The translations under genes were made by a program, and so were the position numbers. Below the pieces are notes generated by a model. That model was not told where the DNA came from. It saw only the letters and a list, made by a program, of their open reading frames with translations, and did no database searches. A DNA stretch of 61,873 nucleotides from an uncultured Lentisphaeria bacterium (GTDB lineage: Bacteria; Verrucomicrobiota; Lentisphaeria; Victivallales; UBA1829). The stretch covers positions 1 through 61,873 of the forward strand of contig CASEFP010000080.1 of the NCBI GenBank assembly GCA_949287225.1. Reading direction: 5' to 3'. Below are positions 18,602 through 28,702 of this stretch, one piece after another; position 1 is the first letter of the stretch; each line of letters opens with the position of its first letter.

Positions 18602-19291
18602 ATGGCAAAACAGAAACATGTGCTGAACGTTGTGACACGTTCCGAACTGGGCAAGGGCCCGGTGAACAGACTGCGCAAGGCGGGTCACATCCCGGCTGTC
18701 GTCTACAGCAAGGGAGCCGCCGCCAAAACCATCTACTTCAACGCCGCCGACTGGGAAGCGCTCCAGAAGTTCGAGCTGAACCTGATCGCGCTCAAGGAAG
18801 GCGAAAACGAGATTCTCGCGCTGATCAAGGACGTGCAGAACGATTTCATGCGCGGCAAGACCTCCCATGTGGACTTCCTGGAAGTCCGCCGCGACCAGGT
18901 CATCAAGGCCTCCGTTGCAGTTCATGCCGGGCACACGGCTCCCGCCGGCATCGCGCAGGGCGGACTGCTGGAGCAGTTCGTTCACGAGATCGAAGTGGAA
19001 TGTCTCCCCGATGCTCTTCCGGAGTTCATCGAGGTGGATGTGAGCAAGCTCGAGCTGGATCAGGAAATGCGTGTCGAGGAGCTTCTCCTCCCCGAGGGAG
19101 TCAAAGCGGTTTCCGAAGGCGACATCGTCGTGTTCCATGTGGTCGATCCCTCCAAGATCGTGGAAGATGTTCCCGAACCCGCGGCAACGCCTGAGGAAGG
19201 CACCGAGCCGGAAGTCATCGGAGAAAAAGAGAGAGCCGAGAAGGCCGCTGCGGCAGCCGCGGCGGAAGGCGAAGGCAAAAAGAAGAAATAA
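18602..19291 (+). CDS. rplY: 50S ribosomal protein bL25 (Ctc type)
   Basis: A 229-residue long form of L25: the 5S-rRNA-binding N-domain (LGKGPVNRLRKAGHIPAVVYSKG) plus the TL5/Ctc C-domain (FVHEIEVECLPDALPEFIEVD). A charged tail ends in EGKKKK, with an Ala-rich stretch before it. It binds 5S rRNA in the large subunit and is linked to stress tolerance in some species. AAGGAAA precedes ATG 18602. The prs-rplY-pth order is a classical conserved arrangement. Confidence 0.94.
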   Translation: MAKQKHVLNVVTRSELGKGPVNRLRKAGHIPAVVYSKGAAAKTIYFNAADWEALQKFELNLIALKEGENEILALIKDVQNDFMRGKTSHVDFLEVRRDQVIKASVAVHAGHTAPAGIAQGGLLEQFVHEIEVECLPDALPEFIEVDVSKLELDQEMRVEELLLPEGVKAVSEGDIVVFHVVDPSKIVEDVPEPAATPEEGTEPEVIGEKERAEKAAAAAAAEGEGKKKK

Positions 19292-19336
19292 CTTCGGACG
19301 GCGCATTGCGCTCCCGTGTGTGCGGAGACTGGGGAT

Positions 19337-19987
19337 ATGGCGAATTCCGGAAATGATTTTACAAGATGCCTGCTGATCGCGGGACTTGGGAATCCGGGTT
19401 CGGAATATTCCGGAACGCGGCACAATATGGGGTTCATGGCGCTTGACCGGCTGCTGGCGCGTCTGCCGAAAAATTTCGAGACGCTGCACGGCTGCTCCTC
19501 GCACTATTGCCGCGGGGTGTATGCAGGGAGAACGCTGTTTCTCCAGAAGCCGGAGACCTACATGAACCTGAGCGGCGACGCGGTCTCCGCGCTGATGAGG
19601 CGCGAAGGGATTCTGCCGGAGGAGATCGTCGTGGTATATGACGACATGGATCTTCCGCTCGGGCGGATCCGGATCCGGAAGAACGGGAGCAGCGGCGGAC
19701 ACAACGGGATCAAGTCGATCATCGAACGCCTGGGAACGGAATCGTTTCCCCGGATGCGGATCGGAATCGGACACGGGGAAGACGGGCGCGGAGGAGCGGA
19801 TTTCGTTCTGTCGCGTTTCTCCGGGGAGGAGCAGAAAATCTGCGAAAAGGTCCTCGACGCCGCGGCGGATGCGCTGATTCTCCTTCTGCGGCGCGGATGC
19901 TCCGCTGCAATGAACCTTTATAATTCGCAGGACTTTTCACTGGAATCGTCCGAGGCGGAAAAAGAACAAGAACCGGAAACAGTTTGA
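19337..19987 (+). CDS. pth: Peptidyl-tRNA hydrolase
   Basis: A 216-residue esterase that recycles peptidyl-tRNAs dropped from ribosomes. Motifs are AGLGNPGSEYSGTRHNMGF with the catalytic His in RHN, KPETYMNLSG, VVYDDMDLPLG with the conserved Asp, and GSSGGHNGIKSI. ATG 19337 is chosen over an upstream in-frame alternative start at 19316; GGGG lies close before it. It has a longer acidic C-terminus (EKEQEPETV) than E. coli Pth. It overlaps nothing once rpsF is started at its TTG. Confidence 0.95.
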   Translation: MANSGNDFTRCLLIAGLGNPGSEYSGTRHNMGFMALDRLLARLPKNFETLHGCSSHYCRGVYAGRTLFLQKPETYMNLSGDAVSALMRREGILPEEIVVVYDDMDLPLGRIRIRKNGSSGGHNGIKSIIERLGTESFPRMRIGIGHGEDGRGGADFVLSRFSGEEQKICEKVLDAAADALILLLRRGCSAAMNLYNSQDFSLESSEAEKEQEPETV

Positions 19988-20016
19988 ACAATATAACAAC
20001 ACCAGGAGGTGTGGTC

Positions 20017-20352
20017 TTGAAAAAGTATGAGGCAGTATTCATTCTCGACATGAGAAAGGTGGAGGATGAGGGGAAGGCCTTCTCTGAGGAATTCGCAAAG
20101 ATGATTCAGAGTTGGGGTGGCAATGTCGTGGAGTCCAACGCTATGGGCCGCAAACAGTTTGCCCGCGAGATCAAAAAGCGGAAAGCCGGAATCTACTGGA
20201 ACTACATTTTCGAGCTCGATCCCGCAAAATGCAAGGACATCCGTGAGAAATTCCGCCTGGATGAACGAGTGATCCGTATGCTCATCATCAACTTCGAGCG
20301 TCCGGAACAGGTCCGCTCCACGCTTGCGGCGACGGCGGAAGTCGCGGAATAA
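20017..20352 (+). CDS. rpsF: 30S ribosomal protein bS6, TTG start
   Basis: A 111-residue S6 starting (M)KKYEAVFILD with the family's RNP-like core and IIRM-type strand (RMLIINFERPEQ). It binds S18 and 16S rRNA in the platform. The start is the TTG at 20017: a perfect AGGAGG (20004-20009) lies 7 bases before it. The longer frame back to 19984 would overlap pth and place this AGGAGG inside the coding region. The gene order rpsF-ssb-rpsR-rplI is nearly universal in bacteria. Confidence 0.95.
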   Translation: MKKYEAVFILDMRKVEDEGKAFSEEFAKMIQSWGGNVVESNAMGRKQFAREIKKRKAGIYWNYIFELDPAKCKDIREKFRLDERVIRMLIINFERPEQVRSTLAATAEVAE

Positions 20353-20385
20353 GAAACGCTTCCAGAGAAAGGAGAGTCCTTCAAC

Positions 20386-21000
20386 ATGGCATCGCTGAAT
20401 AAAGTCCTGCTGATGGGAAACCTCACGAGGAACCCGGAGATCAGATACACGCCGTCCGGCAGTGCCGTATGCGAATTCGGCATGGCGATCAACCGCCGCT
20501 TCATGCAGGCGAACGGACAGGAACGCGACGAGACCTGTTTCGTCGATATTGTCGTCTGGGGCAAGCAGGCGGAAACCGCTTCGCGTTTTCTGCAGAAGGG
20601 TTCCGCGGTGTTCATCGAGGGACGTCTCGTCTACGACCAGTGGGATGACAGGGAAACTCAGAAAAAGCGTTCCCGTCTCCGCGTGAACGCCGACCGCGTG
20701 CAGTTCCTCGACCGCAGGGATGACCGGCCTGCCGCCGACATGCCGCCGGAAGGCGCGCAGCCGGGCGGCTACGGCCAGTACAACCGGGGACCGCAGGGCG
20801 GATATGGCGCGCCGCAGCAGGGATACAGCGCGCCGCAGGGCGGATACGGTGCGCAGCGCGTTCCGCAGCAGGGGCGCACGCAGCAGCCCTACCGTCAGGC
20901 GCCGCCGCAGCCTCCCGCGCCGGAGGATGTGCCGCAGATGCCGCCAGACGATCCGCCGTTTGAAACCGTGGAAGGCGTCGACGACGACATCCCTTTCTGA
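20386..21000 (+). CDS. ssb: Single-stranded DNA-binding protein
   Basis: A 204-residue SSB. The OB fold occupies roughly residues 1-110 (SLNKVLLMGNLTRNPEIRYT, FVDIVVWGKQAE, FIEGRLVYDQW). A Gly/Gln/Pro/Tyr-rich disordered linker with GGYGAPQQGYSAPQ-type repeats follows (about 125-180). The acidic tip DDDIPF is the docking peptide for replication and repair proteins. AAGGAGAG precedes ATG 20386. Placement between rpsF and rpsR is standard. Confidence 0.97.
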   Translation: MASLNKVLLMGNLTRNPEIRYTPSGSAVCEFGMAINRRFMQANGQERDETCFVDIVVWGKQAETASRFLQKGSAVFIEGRLVYDQWDDRETQKKRSRLRVNADRVQFLDRRDDRPAADMPPEGAQPGGYGQYNRGPQGGYGAPQQGYSAPQGGYGAQRVPQQGRTQQPYRQAPPQPPAPEDVPQMPPDDPPFETVEGVDDDIPF

Positions 21001-21040
21001 AAAATAATGAAATCAAGCAAATTCCAAGGAGAATAGAATC

Positions 21041-21277
21041 ATGGCAATGGTGAATAAGAAGCGCCGGATGAAACGGCGCATGGCAAAGCCGAAAATCTGC
21101 AGACTCTGCGAGAACAAGATCAACTTCATCGACTTCAAGGACGCCGATCTTCTGAAGAAGTTCCAGACGGAGAAGGGGCGCATCCTTCCCCGCCGTATCA
21201 CGGGCACCTGCCTGAAACATCAGAAGATGCTCAGCGTCGCGGTCAAGCGCGCGAGAATCATCAGCATCGTTCTTTGA
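21041..21277 (+). CDS. rpsR: 30S ribosomal protein bS18
   Basis: A 78-residue basic protein with [21 protein letters not shown] and the [16 protein letters not shown] signature, where S18 contacts S6 and 16S rRNA. Cysteines C-x2-C plus a later Cys/His suggest the zinc-binding form. AAGGAG stands 11 bases before ATG 21041. It is cotranscribed with ssb and rplI. Confidence 0.96.
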   Translation: MAMVNKKRRMKRRMAKPKICRLCENKINFIDFKDADLLKKFQTEKGRILPRRITGTCLKHQKMLSVAVKRARIISIVL

Positions 21278-21306
21278 AGAAACTTTTTTGAGAAAGGCTT
21301 ACAACC

Positions 21307-21759
21307 ATGGCATCTATGAAACTGGTACTTCTGCAGGACGTCGAGGATCTCGGCCTTGCCGGCGATTCGGTGCACGTCGCGCCGGGATACGGAAGAAACT
21401 ATCTGATTCCGAGAGGTCTCGCCGCTCCCGCGTCTCCTGCCGTCCTGAAGCAGATTGAGGCACAGAAAGAGAAAATCGAAGCCAAGCGCAAAGCGGAACT
21501 CGAAGCCGCGCAGGCGCTCGCGGACAAAATCGCCGGAATGGTCATTCAGATTCCGATGCAGGCGTCCGATGACAATCATCTGTTCGGTTCCGTGACCGAG
21601 CGCATGGTCGCCGAGACCTATGCCGCCAACGGCGTGACGGTCGAGCATCAGCGCATCCGCATGGACAAACACATCCGTTCCCTCGGGGAATACACGATCA
21701 ACATCAAGCTGCACCAGGATATCATGGCGAGCGGTAAAATCGTGATCGTCAGAGCCTGA
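21307..21759 (+). CDS. rplI: 50S ribosomal protein bL9
   Basis: A 150-residue L9 with the N-terminal rRNA-binding domain (MKLVLLQDVEDLGLAGDSV, PGYGRNYLIPRGLAAP). A long charged connecting helix (about 55-80) and a C-terminal domain ending IKLHQDIMASGKIVIVRA follow. Its stop TGA overlaps the dnaB start by one base (TGATG), so dnaB is probably translated by coupling. Confidence 0.96.
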   Translation: MASMKLVLLQDVEDLGLAGDSVHVAPGYGRNYLIPRGLAAPASPAVLKQIEAQKEKIEAKRKAELEAAQALADKIAGMVIQIPMQASDDNHLFGSVTERMVAETYAANGVTVEHQRIRMDKHIRSLGEYTINIKLHQDIMASGKIVIVRA

Positions 21760-23342
21760 TGATGGCGGATGAGGATTACAGTCAGGGGCCCGCTTCCGGG
21801 GAATCGCCGGAGGCGCAGCTTCCCGAAACCGGAGAGCGGCGGCGTGCAGGCGCCTCCGCATCTTCCGTATTTGCGGATCTGGATACGGAACGCGCCGTTG
21901 TCGCGGCGCTCCTGATTGAACCCTCCTGCATTGCCACGGTTCTTTCCGTGCTCGGCGGGCTTTCCGCGGTCGAGACGGCGGCGCAGAAAAAAAAGAACAA
22001 CGATATTGACGCTCTCAAGAAGAGCACCTTTCACAGTCAGGCGTTCCTGATCTTTTACGATGCGAAGCTCGCAACGGTCTACGAAGCGATTCTGGAGCTT
22101 ACGGAAAAAAACATCGGAATCGACCTGCTCTCCGTGTCGGACCATCTGGAACGCAATGCGAAGCTCGAGGCAATCGGGGGACAGGAGTATCTGCTGGATG
22201 TGCAGAGCTCGATTGTCAGCACCGCGAATGTGGAGTCATGGTGTCACACGCTGCGCGATTACGCGATGCTGCGCGAGATGATCCGCACTTGCACTGCGGC
22301 GGTCGACCTCTGCCGCAACACCACGGAGGATGTCAGGAGTCTGCTTGACAACATCGAATCCGAAATTTTCAAGGTTCGAAACCGTTTTGTCCAGCCGGAG
22401 GTGCGCGGCATTGGCGAGTTGATGCAGGAAACATTCGAGTTTTTCATGCGGATCTGCAACCGGGAGGTCGAGTCCGGCATTCCGACGGAATTTCCGGATC
22501 TTGACGCCCTGATCGGCGGTGGCTTGAAACCGGGGGAAATGTTCGTTCTTGCCGCCCGCCCGTCGATCGGAAAAACCGCCATCGCGCTGAACATTGTGCG
22601 CAACATCATGATGAAGGACATCGGGGGAAAGCGCAGAACGGTGGCGTTCTTCAGTCTGGAAATGAGCGCGGAACAGGTGGCGCAGCGTCTGCTCTGCACG
22701 GAGGCGCGCGTGCCGATCTCGTCCATCATGGACCACAACATGAAACCTGGCGATACAACAAGACTGAGCACGGCGGCGCTCGCGCTGAAGCAGGCACATC
22801 TGTTTATCGACCCGACCGCCGGCATTTCCGTGTTCGAGCTTCGCGCCAAGGCGCGGAAACTGCACGATCTTCACAAGCTCGACCTGATTGTGATCGACTA
22901 TCTCCAGCTGATGAAATCCGGTGACGCTTCCGGCAAGGACAGCCGTCAAGCGGAGGTTGCGGCGATTTCAGGCGGCCTGAAAAAACTGGCAAAGGATCTC
23001 GGCCTTCCGGTGCTGGTGCTCGCCCAGCTGAACCGCGAAGTGGAGAAAGGCACGGCCCCCGCGAATGCGCTCCCGAAGTTGAGTCATCTGCGGGAATCCG
23101 GCGCGATCGAACAGGATGCGGACGTGGTTGTGTTTCTGCACCGCAACCGCGAAGACACGAAGGAATCCACCAATCCGGAGGCGAACAAGCTCGGGGTTAA
23201 CGCAAAGTTGATTGTGGAGAAAAACCGTAACGGCAAGACCGGCGTGGTCGAACTGAAGTTCTTCCCCGCTCTGATGGAATTCCGCAGCATGGAGCATCGG
23301 TATGGAGATTCCGATGTTCCGGCGGCAAATTCCCCGAAATAA
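21759..23342 (+). CDS. dnaB: Replicative DNA helicase DnaB
   Basis: A 527-residue hexameric helicase of the replication fork. The N-domain begins near DLDTERAVVAALLIEP after about 40 extra residues. The RecA-like core has Walker A ARPSIGKTAIALN, VAFFSLEMSAEQ, DLIVIDYLQLM (Walker B) and LAQLNREVE, with LRESGAIEQDADVV near the end. It is longer than the usual 450-470 residues because of the N-terminal tail and a Lys-rich insertion (AAQKKKNNDID). Two adjacent ATGs (21759 and 21762) are possible starts; the first overlaps the rplI stop. Confidence 0.95.
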   Translation: MMADEDYSQGPASGESPEAQLPETGERRRAGASASSVFADLDTERAVVAALLIEPSCIATVLSVLGGLSAVETAAQKKKNNDIDALKKSTFHSQAFLIFYDAKLATVYEAILELTEKNIGIDLLSVSDHLERNAKLEAIGGQEYLLDVQSSIVSTANVESWCHTLRDYAMLREMIRTCTAAVDLCRNTTEDVRSLLDNIESEIFKVRNRFVQPEVRGIGELMQETFEFFMRICNREVESGIPTEFPDLDALIGGGLKPGEMFVLAARPSIGKTAIALNIVRNIMMKDIGGKRRTVAFFSLEMSAEQVAQRLLCTEARVPISSIMDHNMKPGDTTRLSTAALALKQAHLFIDPTAGISVFELRAKARKLHDLHKLDLIVIDYLQLMKSGDASGKDSRQAEVAAISGGLKKLAKDLGLPVLVLAQLNREVEKGTAPANALPKLSHLRESGAIEQDADVVVFLHRNREDTKESTNPEANKLGVNAKLIVEKNRNGKTGVVELKFFPALMEFRSMEHRYGDSDVPAANSPK

Positions 23343-23346
23343 GATT

Positions 23347-23375
23347 TGAAATTTTGCCGAATGGGGATTATAGTT
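23347..23375 (+). promoter_or_regulatory. Putative bamA promoter
   Basis: TTGAAA (23347-23352), 17 bases, then TATAGT (23370-23375), located in the 73-base gap between dnaB and bamA. Confidence 0.45.
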
Positions 23376-23415
23376 CCGGGATGTTTAATCTGATTTTAAT
23401 GGGAAGTGGACTTGC

Positions 23416-25746
23416 ATGAACAGATCGACAGTAATTCTGGCGGCGGGAATGATCCTGGGCGCACCCTATACGTATTATACGATTCAGGCGCAGGAAATCG
23501 CTTCCGTCACCTTTGACCAGGGCTCCGATTACAAGTTCGGCGAGGACGTGCTCCGCTATAACGTCCAGAGCCGTGCCGGCGGCATATACAGCGAACGCAC
23601 GGTCAACGACGATATCAAACGCCTTCATGCCATGGGCATGTTTTCGGACGTGGCATCCGAAACCAGAAAGACGCCCGACGGCAAAATTGAAATCATCTTC
23701 AAGATCACACCGAAACCCGTTGTCCGCGAAGTTGCTTTTCGCGGCAACAAAAAATATGACACGAAAAAACTCATGGAGGAGGTTTCCGTCGCCACCGGCG
23801 TGCCGCTGAATGACATGGCGCTGCGCAACAGCGCCGACGCACTGCGCAAATTCTACCTCTCCAAAGGGCTGAACGACGCGATTATCATACCGAAGATCGA
23901 AAAGATCGACGAAAACCACATCAAGATCATATTCAACATCACCGAAAACCTCCGTCTGCGTGTCGGAAAAGTCACATTCCCCGGCGCAAGCGCCTACTCC
24001 GAGGGAGAGCTTCAGGAGGCGATCGCGACGCGCCATTCCTTCCTGAGCCATCCGTGGTTCAGCTGGATTTTCGATTACGGGCTGCTCAATCGCGAAGAGC
24101 TCGGGCGCGATCCCGTCCGTCTCCGTGAACTCTACTGGCGGAAAGGGTATCTCGACTTCAAGGTGAAGGATGTCAAAATCACCGAGGATCCGGAAGATCC
24201 CGAAATTGTCGATGTGACCTTCACCGTCGAGGAAGGCAAACCCTACAAAGTCGGGAAAGTTTATGTGGAAGGATCCGAGCGCTTCAAACCGGAGGAACTC
24301 GTCGGGCTGATCCCGCTGAAACCGGGCATGACATTCTCCAACCAGCTGGAACACGACGGCGTCGAGGCTCTTGACAGCAAATACAGCCGTCTCGGCTATG
24401 CGGATTTCGTTGTCACGCCGATCCGTCTTCCGAACTACAAGACGCATACGGTCGATCTTGCCTACAAGCTCAAGGAGGGGCCGCTTTATAAAATTCATGA
24501 GATTCTGATTTCCGGCAACAAATACACCAAGGATTATGTGATCCGCCGCGAACTGCCGATGATTCCCGGCGACCCGGTGGACAAGAATATGGTCAAGCTC
24601 GCCAAGAGCCGTCTGATGGGGATGGGCTACTTCGAGAAGGTGGACGCGGTTGCGAAAGCCTCTGAAATGGGAACTCCGGACACCAAGGACATTGATATTT
24701 CCGTCAAGGAAAAGCGCTTCATTGATGCGAAGATCGGCGGATCGTGGTCGGATACCGACAGCCTTGCCGGCATGCTGGAGATCACGCACAACAACATGGA
24801 TATTCTGGATCCGTGGAACTACTTCACCGGCGGCGGCCAGCGCATGCGCCTTCTTGCCGTGATGGGTATCGAACGCTACAACTTCGAGCTTGACTTCACC
24901 GAACCGTGGCTCTTCGGCATTCCGCTGCGCTGGGATATTTCCGGGTATGTCCGCAATCTGGATTACGATGACTGGTCCGAGCGGCGGATCGGCTTTACGA
25001 CCTCTCTGACCAAGCGGATCTTCGACGATTTCACGAGTGCGTCGATCGGCTACACCTTCGAGCAGGTCCGGATTTATGACATGGCACGGAAGATGTCCCG
25101 CCGCTTCCAGGAGTGGAAGGGCAATGAACTGGTCGGGCGCCTGCACCTCTCCCTGGAGCGCGACACCCGCAACAGCGCCACTGATCCGACGCGGGGATAC
25201 AGCATCGGCGGCTTGGCGGCCTTCACCTCCCAGGCATTCGGCGCGACCAACGATTATCTCCGTTTGGAGGCCAAGGGCACGTATCACTATTCGTTCTTCA
25301 ACGACTGGTTTGTCTTCAGCGCCGGCGCAAAAGTCGGATTTCTCTCCAATATCGGCGATCCGGGCATGGTTCCCCTGTTCGAGCGCTACTTCCTCGGCGG
25401 CGGCGATTCCGTCCGCGGCTTCCCCTATCGCAGCATCGGGCCGGAGGACTACCGCAAGGACAACTACGGCGGACAGACCATGTATATCGTGACCGCGGAG
25501 CTGTCGCATCCGATCTACAGCATCGTGCGCGGCGCATTTTTCGTTGATATCGGCGACGCCGGACCGGAGCGCTTCCAGTTCCGGACGGTCAACATGGGCA
25601 TCGGCTACGGGCTCCGCATCAAGCTGCCGGGCGTCAATGCCCCGATCCGGCTGGATCTGGCATATCCGATCATCAACAATCAGAAAGGAGTCTCGAACTC
25701 CCTGCGCTTCCATTTCAACATGGGCGCATCCTTCGGGCCGCACTGA
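23416..25746 (+). CDS. bamA: Outer membrane protein assembly factor BamA
   Basis: A 776-residue Omp85 protein with a signal peptide (MNRSTVILAAGMILGA...). Five POTRA-like repeats run over about 27-420; clear examples begin VREVAFRGNKKYDTKKL and YKIHEILISGNKYTKDYV. The C-terminal 16-strand barrel carries the lid-loop motif VRGFPYR. It folds and inserts beta-barrel proteins into the outer membrane, so the organism is diderm. The barrel ends HFNMGASFGPH, three residues past the usual terminal Phe. Unlike many genomes, no ompH/skp or lpx genes follow; gyrA comes next. Confidence 0.94.
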   Translation: MNRSTVILAAGMILGAPYTYYTIQAQEIASVTFDQGSDYKFGEDVLRYNVQSRAGGIYSERTVNDDIKRLHAMGMFSDVASETRKTPDGKIEIIFKITPKPVVREVAFRGNKKYDTKKLMEEVSVATGVPLNDMALRNSADALRKFYLSKGLNDAIIIPKIEKIDENHIKIIFNITENLRLRVGKVTFPGASAYSEGELQEAIATRHSFLSHPWFSWIFDYGLLNREELGRDPVRLRELYWRKGYLDFKVKDVKITEDPEDPEIVDVTFTVEEGKPYKVGKVYVEGSERFKPEELVGLIPLKPGMTFSNQLEHDGVEALDSKYSRLGYADFVVTPIRLPNYKTHTVDLAYKLKEGPLYKIHEILISGNKYTKDYVIRRELPMIPGDPVDKNMVKLAKSRLMGMGYFEKVDAVAKASEMGTPDTKDIDISVKEKRFIDAKIGGSWSDTDSLAGMLEITHNNMDILDPWNYFTGGGQRMRLLAVMGIERYNFELDFTEPWLFGIPLRWDISGYVRNLDYDDWSERRIGFTTSLTKRIFDDFTSASIGYTFEQVRIYDMARKMSRRFQEWKGNELVGRLHLSLERDTRNSATDPTRGYSIGGLAAFTSQAFGATNDYLRLEAKGTYHYSFFNDWFVFSAGAKVGFLSNIGDPGMVPLFERYFLGGGDSVRGFPYRSIGPEDYRKDNYGGQTMYIVTAELSHPIYSIVRGAFFVDIGDAGPERFQFRTVNMGIGYGLRIKLPGVNAPIRLDLAYPIINNQKGVSNSLRFHFNMGASFGPH

Positions 25747-25803
25747 TTTCCTTCCTTCAGGGCTTTTCTGTTAAAAATCTTCGCGCGTACGCGTGCGCGC
25801 CCC

Positions 25804-25832
25804 TTGCGTTTCCGGGAAAAGGCGTGTATATT
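25804..25832 (+). promoter_or_regulatory. Putative gyrA-folP promoter
   Basis: TTGCGT (25804-25809), 17 bases, then TATATT (25827-25832), 83 bases ahead of the gyrA ATG. A GC-rich hairpin-like stretch (GCGCGTACGCGTGCGCGC) lies just upstream, near 25783-25800. Confidence 0.55.
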
Positions 25833-25915
25833 ATCTTTTCTTTCCGGGGTATTGCCCCGTACTGTTTTCAGCAGAAAAAGATCAAGTTAACATAATGACA
25901 GCCAAGGAATGAAAA

Positions 25916-28702
25916 ATGAGTGACAGCGTAACGGAAAAACGGGATTTTCCCGTCAATATTGAAGACATCATGCACACGGCGTATCTGCAGTATTCCCTGA
26001 GCGTGAATGTCGGCCGTGCCATTCCCGATGTGCGAGACGGGCTTAAGCCCTGCAACCGCAGAATCCTCTATGCAATGCGCCAGCTTGGACTGGCGAAATC
26101 GCGCCCGCATATGAAAAGCGCACGCGTGGTCGGCGAAGTGATCGGAAAATACCATCCGCACGGAGATTCGTCGGTTTATGATACCCTTGTCCGCATGGCG
26201 CAGGATTTCTCCATGCGCATGCCGCTGATCGACGGACAGGGCAACTTCGGAAGCATCGACGGCGACCCGCCCGCGGCCTATCGTTACACCGAATGCCGCA
26301 TGGAGCGCTTTACCGAGGAACTGCTCGCGGACATCGACAAGGATACGGTTGAAATGATCCCGACCTTCGACGAGAACACCACTGAACCGGAGGTGCTTCC
26401 CGCGAAGTTCCCGAATCTGCTGGTGAACGGCAGCATGGGAATCGGCGTCGGTATGGCGACGAACATCCCGCCGCACAATCTCGGCGAAGTGATCGACGCG
26501 ACCGTCCATCTGCTGGAAAATCCCTCCGCCACTGTGCGCGATCTGATGAAATTCCTGCCGGGGCCCGACTTCCCGACCGGCGCGGTCATCTGCGGCATCG
26601 ACCCGATCCGCAGCCTCTATGAGACCGGGCACGGGGTGATCAAGGTCCGCGCGAAGGCCGAGATCGTCGAGCAGAACGGCAAGGAGATGATCATCGTCAA
26701 GGAGATTCCCTATGCCGTCAACAAGGAGATGATGGTCAAGAAGATCGCCGATCTGGTCAAGGACAAGAAGATCACCGGCATCTCCGACCTGCGTGACGAA
26801 ACCAGTCTGCGCACCGGCATCCGGATCGTCATTGAGATCAAGCGCGGCGCGATGGCGTCGGTTGTGCTGAATCAGCTCTATGCGCATACCCAGATGGAAA
26901 GCATCCTCGGCTGTCAGCTACTGGTGGTTGACCACAACCGTCCGCGCACGATGAACCTTTCCCAGCTGCTTCAGGCGTTTGTCGATCACCGGCTTGAGGT
27001 CGTGACCCGCCGGACACAGTTCGAGCTGAACAAGGCTGAGGCGCGCGCCCATATCGTCAGCGGACTCCTGATTGCGGTGCGTAACATTGATGAAGTCGTG
27101 AAGATCATCCGCGAATCCCGCACCCGCGAGGAGGCCGGAGCCGCCCTGATGGCTCGCTTCGGACTGAGCAAGCTCCAGGTCGCTGCGATTCTCGACATGC
27201 GCCTGCACCAGCTGACCGGCCTGGCCATTGAGGATCTCGAAAAGGAATACGACGAGCTTATGAAGCTGATCGAATACCTGCGCAGCCTGCTTGCCAGCCG
27301 CGAGCTCCGGCTCGGCGTCATCAAGGACGAGCTGCTCGACGTGAAAAACCGCTATGCCGATCCGCGCCGCACCGAAATCACCTATGACGAGGGCGACATC
27401 AACTACGCGGACCTGATTCCGCGCCACTCCTGCGTCATCACCGTCTCCAACACCGGCTACATCAAGCGTGTCCCGGCGGACACCTACCGCACGCAGCATC
27501 GCGGCGGTGTCGGCATCATCGGCATGGAGACCAAGGAGGAGGATCACGTCGAGCATCTCTTCAACGCGGACAGTCACGACCTGATCTTCTTCTTCACCGA
27601 CCGGGGCTTCATGTACTGGCTGAACGTCTATGACATTCCGGAAGGCGCGCGCACCGGCAAGGGCAAGGCGATCGTCAATTTGATCAAGATCGAGCCCGGT
27701 GAACAGATCCGCGCGATGCTGACGCTCCGCAAGGAGATGTTTGATCAGGAGAATCTTTCGATTGTCATGGCGACGAAACGCGGCGTCATCAAGAAGACCG
27801 CGCTCCGCGAATTCCGCCATCTGCGGAACCTCGGATTGCGCGCCATCGTGATCGAGGAGGGGGACGACCTGATCGGTGCCGAAATCGCCGACGGCGCAAG
27901 TGAAATCATTCTTTCCACCGCCAAGGGCATGGCCTGCCGCTTTGTCGAGACGGATGTCCGCACAATGGGACGCGCCACACGCGGCGTGACCGGAATCCGC
28001 TTCAAACTCGCGGATGATGAGATCGTCAGCATGGAGGTCGTGCCCGCCGCGGATGCTTCCGAAATTTCCGCTTCGGAACCCGGCGAACCCGCCGGAGATG
28101 AGATGGAAAATCCGGAAACGCCCGAAACCGATATTCAGGATGCGGAGGCCGATGAGGAAGCCTCCGAAGATGAGGCGGAGGAATTCGAAGGCGGCGACGA
28201 TGAGGAGATCGAGGATGACGGCCGTCCGCAGCTTCTGGTTGTGACAAGCGGCGGCATGGGCAAACGCAGTTACGTCGATACCTACCGTCTGACGAGACGC
28301 GGAGCGAAGGGCGTCAAGAACCTGAATCTCCGTCCCGGCGAGGTCGTGATCGCGGCGCTGCGTGTCAAACATGGCGACGAACTCATTCTGACCACCGAGC
28401 GCGGACAGGTGTCGCGCATTCCCGTGGATGAGATCCGCATTGTCGGACGCGCCTCGATGGGGGTGCGCATCATGGATCTGCGCAAGGGGGACAAGGTTAC
28501 CGGCGCGACGATCGTGGTCGAAGTCGAGGCGGAGGAAAATGTTTCGGGAAATGATGCGGAAAATGTGATGGTTGCCGCGGGCGTCGAACAGATTCCCTTC
28601 GGAAAGAAGGACGATGATTTTGAAGAGATGGAAGTTCCGCCCGAAGACCTGAGGGAAGACGGAGACTCCGATGGCTCCGAAAAGCCTGAAACTGAGGAAT
28701 AA
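25916..28702 (+). CDS. gyrA: DNA gyrase subunit A with acidic insertion
   Basis: A 928-residue type IIA topoisomerase subunit that cuts and reseals DNA during negative supercoiling. It shows [41 protein letters not shown] (catalytic Tyr 124) and the GyrA-box-like QHRGGVG. Quinolone positions equivalent to E. coli Ser83 and Asp87 are Ser85 and Asp89, the sensitive residues. Position 47 is Asn (KPCNRR) where His45 of E. coli is nearly invariant. About 60 acidic residues (about 709-768) interrupt the C-terminal beta-pinwheel. The last 32 bases overlap folP. Confidence 0.95.
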   Translation: MSDSVTEKRDFPVNIEDIMHTAYLQYSLSVNVGRAIPDVRDGLKPCNRRILYAMRQLGLAKSRPHMKSARVVGEVIGKYHPHGDSSVYDTLVRMAQDFSMRMPLIDGQGNFGSIDGDPPAAYRYTECRMERFTEELLADIDKDTVEMIPTFDENTTEPEVLPAKFPNLLVNGSMGIGVGMATNIPPHNLGEVIDATVHLLENPSATVRDLMKFLPGPDFPTGAVICGIDPIRSLYETGHGVIKVRAKAEIVEQNGKEMIIVKEIPYAVNKEMMVKKIADLVKDKKITGISDLRDETSLRTGIRIVIEIKRGAMASVVLNQLYAHTQMESILGCQLLVVDHNRPRTMNLSQLLQAFVDHRLEVVTRRTQFELNKAEARAHIVSGLLIAVRNIDEVVKIIRESRTREEAGAALMARFGLSKLQVAAILDMRLHQLTGLAIEDLEKEYDELMKLIEYLRSLLASRELRLGVIKDELLDVKNRYADPRRTEITYDEGDINYADLIPRHSCVITVSNTGYIKRVPADTYRTQHRGGVGIIGMETKEEDHVEHLFNADSHDLIFFFTDRGFMYWLNVYDIPEGARTGKGKAIVNLIKIEPGEQIRAMLTLRKEMFDQENLSIVMATKRGVIKKTALREFRHLRNLGLRAIVIEEGDDLIGAEIADGASEIILSTAKGMACRFVETDVRTMGRATRGVTGIRFKLADDEIVSMEVVPAADASEISASEPGEPAGDEMENPETPETDIQDAEADEEASEDEAEEFEGGDDEEIEDDGRPQLLVVTSGGMGKRSYVDTYRLTRRGAKGVKNLNLRPGEVVIAALRVKHGDELILTTERGQVSRIPVDEIRIVGRASMGVRIMDLRKGDKVTGATIVVEVEAEENVSGNDAENVMVAAGVEQIPFGKKDDDFEEMEVPPEDLREDGDSDGSEKPETEE

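Noticed and set aside
25775..25803. GC-rich GCGCGTACGCGTGCGCGC palindrome as a bamA terminator
   Set aside because: Stem-forming but not followed by a T-run; it lies directly before the gyrA -35 box and could equally be regulatory.
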